Assembly (NCBI GenBank): GCA_030638455.1
Contig: DAOWEP010000157.1
Coordinates: forward strand, 1-5,457
Reading direction: 5' to 3'
Origin: Gammaproteobacteria bacterium
GTDB lineage: Bacteria; Pseudomonadota; Gammaproteobacteria; DAOWEP01
Length of the DNA: 5,457 bases
In this document: piece by piece, positions 1-4,459 of the stretch
Layout of the letters: the number at the start of each line of letters is the position of its first letter
How positions within the stretch are numbered: the stretch's first letter is position 1
Program-made: the position numbers and the translations under genes
Notes under the pieces: model-generated
What the model saw: only the letters and a program-made list of their open reading frames with translations
Told to the model about the DNA's origin: nothing
The model's database searches: none

Positions 1-1202
1 AAGGCCTCGGTATCCGCTGTGCCCGTCATGCCAGACAGCTTTTCATACATCCGGAAATAATTCTGAAAAGTAATCGATGCCAGTGTCTGGTTTTCACTCT
101 GGATGGACACTCCTTCCTTGGCCTCTACAGCCTGATGAAGGCCATCCGACCAACGCCGGCCTGGCAATGTACGGCCGGTAAACTCGTCCACTATCACGAT
201 AGTCCCATCCTTGACGATATAGTCAACATCCTTCTGGAACAATGCATGTGCCCTTAATGCCGAATTCACATGATGCATTAGCACTATATTTGCAGCGTCA
301 TATAAACTTTCCCCTTCATTCAGCAGGCCAGCCTTTACCAGCAGATCCTCAACATTCTGATGGCCTTCCTCTGACAGGTAAATTTGCTTTGATTTTTCAT
401 CCACACTGAAATCACCCGGACGGGTATCGTCCTCTCCTTTTGCAGGCTCATCGCCTTCCTGACGCTTCAGATTTGGGATCAGTTTATCTATCTTTCCATA
501 GATATCCGGGTTATCTTCGGTCGGGCCTGAGATAATCAGAGGAGTTCTAGCCTCATCAATCAGGATAGAATCGACCTCATCTACAACTGCAAAATGCAGA
601 TCACGTTGTACCTTTTCTTCAATACTAAAGGCCATATTATCGCGAAGATAATCAAACCCGAATTCATTATTCGTCCCGTAGCTTATGTCACTGGCATAAG
701 CCTCGCGTTTTTCATCCGGACTCATCTCCCCAATAACAACACCAGTGGTCATGCCCAGGAAAGTATATAAACGTCCCATCCACTCAGCATCACGCTTGGC
801 TAGATAATCATTAACTGTAATTACATGCACACCCTTGCCAGTCAGCGCATTAAGGTAGACGGGTAAAGTAGCTACCAGTGTTTTACCTTCACCTGTTCTC
901 ATTTCCGAAATCTTGCTCTGGTGCAACACCATTCCACCAATAAGCTGGACATCAAAATGACGCATATTCAGAACACGTCTGCTTGCCTCACGAACAGTTG
1001 CAAAGACCTCCGGTAATAAATCCTCCAATGATTCACCTTTCTGGTAACGCTCCTTGAATTCATCTGTGCGCGCACGTAAACCATCATCCGAGAGTTCCTT
1101 CATGGGCTCTTCAAACGCGTTAATCTGCGCTACTGTTTTTCTCATTTGTCTTAGTAACCGGTCATTCCGACTACCAAAGATCTTGCTGAATAAATTGGCC
1201 AT
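1..1202 (-). CDS. secA: Protein translocase ATPase SecA, N-terminal part (cut by left edge)
   Basis: SecA is the cytosolic motor ATPase that pushes preproteins through the SecYEG channel of the inner membrane. The frame is open from ATG at 1202 to the left edge, giving 400 residues of a protein usually near 900. I read it through without a frameshift. Visible parts: N-terminus MANLFSKIFGSRND; Walker A MRTGEGKT at residues 101-108; Walker B and DEAD-type segment VVDEVDSILIDEA around 206-218 (D208, E209); the preprotein cross-linking domain at roughly 220-365; and the conserved block ending GMTGTADTEA at 391-400. The rest of NBD1, NBD2, the scaffold, the helical wing and the zinc-binding tail lie outside the window. 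The start matches E. coli SecA almost residue for residue. The ribosome site is weak (GTGGAAAG just before the ATG). No secM precedes it; the upstream gene is the M23 peptidase, 255 bp away. Confidence 0.98.
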   Translation of the reverse strand, partial: MANLFSKIFGSRNDRLLRQMRKTVAQINAFEEPMKELSDDGLRARTDEFKERYQKGESLEDLLPEVFATVREASRRVLNMRHFDVQLIGGMVLHQSKISEMRTGEGKTLVATLPVYLNALTGKGVHVITVNDYLAKRDAEWMGRLYTFLGMTTGVVIGEMSPDEKREAYASDISYGTNNEFGFDYLRDNMAFSIEEKVQRDLHFAVVDEVDSILIDEARTPLIISGPTEDNPDIYGKIDKLIPNLKRQEGDEPAKGEDDTRPGDFSVDEKSKQIYLSEEGHQNVEDLLVKAGLLNEGESLYDAANIVLMHHVNSALRAHALFQKDVDYIVKDGTIVIVDEFTGRTLPGRRWSDGLHQAVEAKEGVSIQSENQTLASITFQNYFRMYEKLSGMTGTADTEA

Positions 1203-1231
1203 ACTTTCCACGTATTGCAGTTATTAATAAA

Positions 1232-1265
1232 GCGAAAGATGATACCGTAAATAGCGGTTTTTCGC
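1232..1265 (-). promoter_or_regulatory. Two-part hairpin in the secA leader, 30 nt before the start codon
   Basis: An outer stem GCGAAA (1232-1237) with TTTCGC (1260-1265) encloses an inner stem ACCG (1244-1247) with CGGT (1255-1258). One bulged base lies on one side, six on the other, and the loop is 7 nt. All ten pairs are Watson-Crick. The base of the stem is about 30 nt from the secA start. In E. coli, secA translation responds to secretion status through SecM and a leader mRNA structure. SecM is absent here, so this hairpin is a candidate for some other control of translation start. That role is inference. Confidence 0.35.
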
Positions 1266-1286
1266 AGATTTTAATAGATTAATATG

Positions 1287-1301
1287 GGGTCATATCGACC
1301 C
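1287..1301 (-). promoter_or_regulatory. Hairpin at the predicted 5' end of the secA transcript
   Basis: GGGTC (1287-1291) and GACCC (1297-1301) form a perfect 5-bp stem with a 5-nt loop. It would fall within the first 20 nt of an mRNA started by the candidate promoter at 1311-1338. A hairpin there could protect the mRNA from 5' decay. Read on the plus strand, the same hairpin is followed a few bases later by a run of seven T, but no plus-strand gene ends here, so a plus-strand terminator is less likely. The stem is short and could be chance. Confidence 0.3.
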
Positions 1302-1310
1302 TGGTATTTT

Positions 1311-1338
1311 TTTATACCCACAAAAGAACTTACCTCAA
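1311..1338 (-). promoter_or_regulatory. Candidate sigma70 promoter for secA
   Basis: On the minus strand, TTGAGG (1338-1333, 4 of 6 matches to -35) and TATAAA (1316-1311, 5 of 6 matches to -10) are separated by 16 bp. Transcription would start near 1304, leaving a leader of about 100 nt before the secA ATG. The box TTGAG lies in a direct repeat of CTTGAG on the minus strand (1339-1334 and 1352-1347, 13 bp apart). This is a pattern match only. Read-through from the M23 peptidase gene may also supply secA. Confidence 0.4.
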
Positions 1339-1413
1339 GCGAAAAGCTCAAGAATTACGATATATGAGAGAGGGGGAAATTACTTTATGAGTAAAAGGAA
1401 AACTGAATATACC

Positions 1414-1445
1414 CTTCTCCTCTCTATCTATTAGGAGAGTAGAAG
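1414..1445 (-). terminator. Hairpin just after the M23 peptidase gene, possible weak terminator
   Basis: CTTCT (1414-1418) pairs with AGAAG (1441-1445). After one mismatch (1419/1440), CTCTC (1420-1424) pairs with GAGAG (1435-1439), leaving a 10-nt loop. The hairpin begins 12 nt past the peptidase stop codon, where a terminator would be expected. On the minus strand it is not followed at once by a T run; T-rich sequence starts about 11 nt later. It may be an imperfect terminator or an mRNA 3'-end stem. Confidence 0.35.
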
Positions 1446-1457
1446 ACATACGGGAAT

Positions 1458-2387
1458 CTATTGTACTGAGCTAATATATCGCTCTGGATTGACTGCCCGA
1501 CCATTCCGTAGCACCTCGAAATGCACATGCGGCCCTGTAGAACGTCCACTTGAACCCATATGCGCTACTACCTGACCCTTTTTAACCTTTTCTCCAACCT
1601 TTACCAGGATATCCTGACTATGCGCATAACGAGTGACGTAACCATTTCCGTGGTCAATCTCCACCAGCTTGCCGTAGCCATATCGGTCACCAGACCAGGT
1701 TACGACGCCAGCCCCAACCGTCACAATATCTGAGCCTAGTTTTCCTGCAAAATCAACACCATCATGATGCGCTCGTTTACCGGTAAATGGGTCGTTGCGT
1801 ATACCGAAATAAGATGAAGTCCAACCCGAATTGACCGGCCGACCCGCAGGGAGCACCTGCTTTTGAAGATTACTGTGCAACATCATAGTTTCCAGAACAC
1901 TCAGTTGCTGCTCACTATCTTCCAGCTGCTTGTATAACTCATCCATACTGGTCAACAGGTTCACCTGATCCTGTGCTGCTTGAACCCCAAGACCGCTAAC
2001 AGGGCCACCCTGAGCTGGTGGCTGGTCAAAATCAAATTCGCCCTTATCTAGCTTGGCCATACTGGCTAACCGATTACCCAGGGCATCGATCCGTATAACA
2101 TGTGCCTGTAACTGACCCAGGCGCAAAGACAAGGCATTGATATGATCTTGGGCGTTGGTTTTTACGTATTCAAGCTCTTGTTTTTGCTTAACTATTTCAG
2201 CTTCCCAGGCCTGAACTACGGTACTGTCCATTAATTTTGTGGTAGGTTGCCCCAACTTATATCCTGCAAACATCAGTCCAATACACAAAATAACCACACC
2301 AGTAATAATGGCAAGGTATGCGCGCGGCTGGGTGAGCTGAAAGGCCAATGGCCGCTCATGACCCTTTGTAAACAGGATAATATTCAT
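1458..2387 (-). CDS. Membrane-anchored M23 family peptidoglycan endopeptidase
   Basis: A 309-residue LytM-type zinc metallopeptidase, expected to cut peptide cross-bridges of peptidoglycan in the periplasm. Order of parts: a short basic cytosolic N-tail; one membrane helix at about 23-42; a periplasmic region with helical, probably coiled-coil segments at about 60-110 and 138-172; and the M23 domain from about 184 to 305. Zinc ligands are present as HxxxD (H208, D212) and the second histidine of HVH (H287, H289). H256 in RYAHS matches the further catalytic histidine, so the enzyme is probably active, unlike NlpD/EnvC-type activators, which lack these residues. ATG at 2387 gives a sensible N-tail, but no clear ribosome site precedes it; a 14-bp palindrome lies there instead. 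It sits in the usual place before secA in Pseudomonas-like genomes and diverges from dciA. The family is certain; the exact bond cut is not known, so no symbol is given. Confidence 0.93.
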   Translation of the reverse strand: MNIILFTKGHERPLAFQLTQPRAYLAIITGVVILCIGLMFAGYKLGQPTTKLMDSTVVQAWEAEIVKQKQELEYVKTNAQDHINALSLRLGQLQAHVIRIDALGNRLASMAKLDKGEFDFDQPPAQGGPVSGLGVQAAQDQVNLLTSMDELYKQLEDSEQQLSVLETMMLHSNLQKQVLPAGRPVNSGWTSSYFGIRNDPFTGKRAHHDGVDFAGKLGSDIVTVGAGVVTWSGDRYGYGKLVEIDHGNGYVTRYAHSQDILVKVGEKVKKGQVVAHMGSSGRSTGPHVHFEVLRNGRAVNPERYISSVQ

Positions 2388-2390
2388 AAA

Positions 2391-2404
2391 TAAGTTGCAA
2401 CTTA
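2391..2404. promoter_or_regulatory. Perfect 14-bp palindrome in the divergent dciA/peptidase promoter region
   Basis: TAAGTTGCAACTTA is identical on both strands. Its edge is 3 bp from the peptidase start codon, where a ribosome site would normally be. It also contains TTGCAA, the candidate -35 box of the dciA promoter. It could be an operator for a dimeric regulator or, in mRNA, a structure affecting translation start of the peptidase. The palindrome is seen directly; either role is inference. Confidence 0.45.
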
Positions 2405-2424
2405 ATCTAGTAAAATTCTATTAA
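2395..2424 (+). promoter_or_regulatory. Candidate promoter for dciA
   Basis: TTGCAA (2395-2400) and TATTAA (2419-2424) match the sigma70 boxes at 4 of 6 positions each, with an 18-bp spacer. Transcription would begin near 2431, about 58 nt before the dciA ATG. The region is very A+T rich, so other -10 boxes are possible. The -35 box lies inside the 14-bp palindrome. Confidence 0.3.
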
Positions 2425-2445
2425 AAAATATATAGTTACCGACAA
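2415..2445 (-). promoter_or_regulatory. Weak candidate promoter for the M23 peptidase gene
   Basis: On the minus strand, TTGTCG (2445-2440, 4 of 6) and TAGAAT (2420-2415, 5 of 6) are 19 bp apart, longer than the ideal 17. The start would be near 2408, and the 14-bp palindrome would fall in a leader of about 20 nt. It overlaps the candidate dciA promoter on the other strand, so the two could interfere with each other. Confidence 0.22.
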
Positions 2446-2488
2446 TGCGAGGTATCGAGACCTACCACAAGGTAAATATCGACTCTAT

Positions 2489-3070
2489 ATGAAAAAACTT
2501 TACCCACAATCCGTTAGCAATATACTAAAAAACAGGAAGTTGGTCACATATTCGGTTACTGAGCACGCGCTTATCTTACAGCAATTAAATAGGTTACTTC
2601 AAAAAATCTTGCCTGAGCCATTAGCACAACACTGCCAGGTAGCTAACGTTCATGCTGATACGCTACAACAAAAACATGGTCGTTTGAAAAATATTCATTC
2701 AAAAACACTGGTTCTTGCAGCAAGTTCACCTTCCTGGTCTTCCCGTCTAAGATTCCAGGTGCCTGGAATTTTGAAGGCTCTTCAGCAAGATCACGATTTG
2801 CCTGTACAACATATCCGAATCCTGGTCAGCCAGCACTTATCTAATCAACATGCGCCCAATAATATCGAACCAGATGTTGGTCACATACGCCCTTTGGAAA
2901 AAACCTCTCAAACATTTCTTCCTGAAAAATTCCTTCCCAAAACATCGGCGTCTAAACCTTTGCTTTCTACCAAAAATGCAGATCTTGTCCGGGAAACAGC
3001 TCGCTCAATCGAAAACCTGGATTTACGAGATTCCCTTATACGTCTTTCTCGCCACTCTCGGAAAAACTGA
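2489..3070 (+). CDS. dciA: DciA-like protein (DUF721), probable replicative helicase loader
   Basis: A 193-residue DUF721/DciA family member. DciA proteins bind the replicative helicase DnaB and help load it in bacteria that lack phage-derived DnaC/DnaI loaders. The DUF721 fold spans about residues 22-114. Its most recognisable block is TLVLAASSPSWSSRLRFQVP at 73-92, where the family has a strand, a conserved Trp and a Leu-Arg pair. Residues about 60-71 look like extra sequence before that strand. A polar, probably disordered stretch (115-165) follows, then a C-terminal helix ARSIENLDLRDSLIRLSRHS (171-190) of the kind common in gammaproteobacterial members. ATG at 2489 is the only methionine codon in frame; the nearest ribosome-like AAGG (2469-2472) is rather far away at 16 nt. 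It is the only plus-strand gene here: divergent from the peptidase gene, and convergent with lpxC with 6 bp between stops. The family is well supported; the loader role is by family. Confidence 0.85.
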   Translation: MKKLYPQSVSNILKNRKLVTYSVTEHALILQQLNRLLQKILPEPLAQHCQVANVHADTLQQKHGRLKNIHSKTLVLAASSPSWSSRLRFQVPGILKALQQDHDLPVQHIRILVSQHLSNQHAPNNIEPDVGHIRPLEKTSQTFLPEKFLPKTSASKPLLSTKNADLVRETARSIENLDLRDSLIRLSRHSRKN

Positions 3071-3076
3071 ATAAAC

Positions 3077-3988
3077 TCAGGTTGCCTGCACAGGTTGCAT
3101 GTATAAAATCGGGGCCGTGTTTACGTCCTCGAAAGTCACTTCTTCCCAGGCACTTTCGTCTGCCATAAGAGCGCATAATAATCTGTTATTCAGGGCATGG
3201 CCGGATTTGTATCCACTAAATGCACCAATCAAGCTATGTCCTAACAGGTACAAATCCCCAATGGCATCCAGAATTTTGTGTTTTACAAATTCATCTTCAT
3301 AGCGCAAGCCATCTTCATTGAGAATACGATAATCATCTACAACTACAGCATTATCCAGACTTCCGCCCAGCGCTAATTCACGCTCCCTAAGTATTTCAAC
3401 ATCTTTCATAAAACCAAATGTTCGTGCTCGACTGATTTCTTTTACGAAGGAAGTCGTCGAAAAATCTACTACCGCACTCTGTTCTCTTGAGGTAAAGGCA
3501 GGGTGGTCAAAATTGATGGTAAAGCTAACCTTGAATCCATCGAAAGGTTCAAACATCGCCCACTTGTCATCCTCCTGGACCTTGACCTTTCGTTTGATTC
3601 GGATAAAACGTTTTGGTTTGCTTTGTTCTTCAATGCCTGCAGACTGGATCAGGAATACGAAAGGCCCGGCACTACCATCCATGATCGGTACCTCAGGTGC
3701 GCTCAGATCAATATAAGCATTATCGATGCCCATTCCAGCCAGCGCAGACAGTAAATGCTCTACCGTTGAAATCTTTACATCGCCCTTTTCCAGAGAAGTC
3801 GACAAACGTGTGTCCCCGACATATTCAGGGCTTGCCTTTATCTCGACAGGAACATCCAGGTCAACACGGCGGAAAACAATACCGGTTTCCACAGGAGCAG
3901 GACAAAGAGTTAAATAGATTTTTTTACCTGTATGCAGGCCGACACCTGTGGCCCGTATGACATTTTTAAGCGTGCGTTGCTTGATCAT
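3077..3988 (-). CDS. lpxC: UDP-3-O-acyl-N-acetylglucosamine deacetylase LpxC
   Basis: LpxC is the cytosolic zinc enzyme that removes acetate from UDP-3-O-acyl-GlcNAc, the committed step of lipid A synthesis. It is complete at 303 residues (305 in E. coli). Zinc ligands are H78 in STVEHLLSALAG and H237/D241 in HKILDAIGDL. E77 and H264 (in KSGHALNN) are the catalytic base and acid. All lie one position before their E. coli counterparts, which supports the ATG at 3988. GGAG at 4005-4002 lies 13 nt before that start, somewhat far; no other in-frame start fits. The C-terminus ends in YMQPVQAT, without the hydrophobic end (AVLA) that E. coli LpxC needs for FtsH proteolysis, so turnover may be controlled differently. 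It follows ftsZ on the same strand after a 471-bp spacer with candidate promoters of its own, and its 3' end faces dciA. Confidence 0.98.
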   Translation of the reverse strand: MIKQRTLKNVIRATGVGLHTGKKIYLTLCPAPVETGIVFRRVDLDVPVEIKASPEYVGDTRLSTSLEKGDVKISTVEHLLSALAGMGIDNAYIDLSAPEVPIMDGSAGPFVFLIQSAGIEEQSKPKRFIRIKRKVKVQEDDKWAMFEPFDGFKVSFTINFDHPAFTSREQSAVVDFSTTSFVKEISRARTFGFMKDVEILRERELALGGSLDNAVVVDDYRILNEDGLRYEDEFVKHKILDAIGDLYLLGHSLIGAFSGYKSGHALNNRLLCALMADESAWEEVTFEDVNTAPILYMQPVQAT

Positions 3989-4083
3989 GTATGAGGAAGA
4001 TCTCCGTTATTCAGTAATATATGCTGAAACGGCACGCATATTAACATAGCAGTGATTGCAAACAAAAGTGAACCAGTACCCAC

Positions 4084-4112
4084 ATTGTATATAAAAATAC
4101 CAAACTTGCCAG
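4084..4112 (-). promoter_or_regulatory. Candidate proximal promoter for lpxC
   Basis: On the minus strand, CTGGCA (4112-4107, 4 of 6) and TACAAT (4089-4084, 5 of 6) are 17 bp apart. Transcription would begin near 4077 and leave a leader of about 90 nt. Copies of CCAGTAC overlap the -35 box (4109-4115) and the expected start point (4073-4079). These are the best-spaced sigma70-like boxes I found close to lpxC, but it is a pattern match only. Confidence 0.4.
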
Positions 4113-4195
4113 TACTGCGAACTTATTTTAATCGATTTATATATGTATCACAATTTATGATGGGAGACATGAAAGCGTGTATTGCATCACATTTT

Positions 4196-4279
4196 TCCTT
4201 GTAAAAGGTTCCTTGTAAATGTCTCCTTGTAAACGGTTCGCTGGAAACAACTCCTTGCAAACAGCCCCCTGCAGGCAGA
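4196..4279. repeat. Tandem array of six 14-bp units
   Basis: Units begin at 4196, 4210, 4224, 4238, 4252 and 4266, exactly 14 bp apart with no indels. Consensus (plus strand) is TCCTTGTAAACGGT; differences from it are 1, 3, 0, 6, 3 and 7, so the array is sharpest at the lpxC-proximal end and decays toward ftsZ. Unit 6 matches unit 5 at 9 of 14 positions. The best-kept core reads TTTACAAGGA on the minus strand and contains a Shine-Dalgarno-like AAGGA. There are no spacers, so it is not a CRISPR array. It could be a cluster of protein-binding sites, an mRNA leader element, or a neutral minisatellite grown by slippage. Confidence 0.85.
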
Positions 4280-4287
4280 ACCATATC

Positions 4288-4337
4288 ACTGGTTACTTAT
4301 TATACTGGGCTCTGCTCACCTTGACTCATTAACCAGT
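4288..4337. repeat. 8-bp inverted repeat bracketing a candidate promoter
   Basis: ACTGGTTA (4288-4295) and TAACCAGT (4330-4337) are exact reverse complements with centres 42 bp apart, close to four helical turns. The interval between them holds the minus-strand TATAAT at 4299-4304 and the position of its -35 box. It could be a pair of operator half-sites, or a long stem in ftsZ read-through mRNA. Confidence 0.45.
4299..4327 (-). promoter_or_regulatory. Candidate distal promoter upstream of the 14-bp repeats
   Basis: A perfect TATAAT lies on the minus strand at 4304-4299. The -35 region at 17-bp spacing is poor (GAGTCA, 4327-4322, 3 of 6), and there is no TGn extension, so it may need an activator or may not be used. 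A start near 4292 would send transcripts through the tandem repeats into lpxC with a leader of about 300 nt. A further short inverted repeat, AACCA/TGGTT (4279-4283 and 4290-4294), would lie at the 5' end of that transcript. Confidence 0.3.
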
Positions 4338-4342
4338 ACCTT

Positions 4343-4359
4343 AATCGCCTGGAGCGATT
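4343..4359. repeat. Hairpin with perfect 6-bp stem about 100 bp after ftsZ
   Basis: AATCGC (4343-4348) and GCGATT (4354-4359) enclose a 5-nt loop. On the minus strand, the direction of ftsZ, no T run follows, so it is not a standard intrinsic terminator. It may be a 3'-end or processing stem in ftsZ mRNA, or chance. Confidence 0.35.
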
Positions 4360-4398
4360 TTCCTAAATTGAGCCATTTGATAGCAGGGACAGGGAAGC

Positions 4399-4436
4399 CA
4401 CCCAACCTCGGGAGGGGGTGAGGTAGGCAGCCTACC
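4399..4436 (-). terminator. Two adjacent G/C-rich hairpins after ftsZ, possible terminator or mRNA 3' stem
   Basis: The first structure met after the ftsZ stop is a near-perfect palindrome, GGTAGGC (4422-4428) and GCCTACC (4430-4436) around one base; as RNA it would fold with a 5- to 6-bp stem. Next, CACCC (4399-4403) pairs with GGGTG (4416-4420), with an inner CCT/AGG stem (4406-4408 and 4413-4415). Their position, 23-61 nt past the ftsZ stop, suits a 3' end. No T run follows either on the minus strand, so intrinsic termination is doubtful; they could block exonucleases or slow polymerase. Confidence 0.35.
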
Positions 4437-4459
4437 ATATCCTTACTTTATCTACCTAT

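Larger units (their letters stand above)
3989..4459. other. Long ftsZ-lpxC spacer (471 bp), no convincing gene
   Basis: The spacer is much longer than the roughly 100 bp between ftsZ and lpxC in E. coli. From the ftsZ side it holds two G/C-rich hairpins, a 6-bp stem hairpin, a perfect TATAAT on the minus strand inside an 8-bp inverted repeat, six 14-bp tandem repeats, A+T-rich sequence, and a second promoter-like pair close to lpxC. I saw no tRNA or rRNA and no insertion sequence ends. The only ORFs are short and lack ribosome sites. Confidence 0.85.

Noticed and set aside
1387..1434. 15-codon plus-strand ORF preceded by a G-rich ribosome-like site
   Set aside because: Too short to judge, in the opposite direction to the flanking genes, and with no clear promoter.
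1348..1449. 33-codon minus-strand ORF between the peptidase gene and secA, as a possible secM
   Set aside because: It lacks a signal peptide, a SecM-like arrest motif and a ribosome site, and it overlaps the hairpin after the peptidase gene.
2850..3074. 74-codon ORF in another frame inside dciA
   Set aside because: The dciA frame has DUF721 features and this one has none; there is no ribosome site. It is a shadow ORF.
4196..4279. CRISPR array or replication iterons
   Set aside because: Units are 14 bp with no spacers and no cas genes, which rules out CRISPR. There are no replication initiator gene, DnaA boxes or other origin features to support iterons.
4123..4284. 53-codon minus-strand ORF running through the whole 14-bp repeat array
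   Set aside because: Its ATG would be only about 8 nt from the start of the distal candidate promoter, with no ribosome site. It has no recognisable domain, signal peptide or membrane segment, and the 14-bp period shifts frame in every unit, so the repeats encode no repeated peptide.
4386..4418. Possible G-quadruplex on the plus strand after ftsZ
   Set aside because: Four G runs are present, but one loop is about 15 nt and the same bases fit hairpins better.
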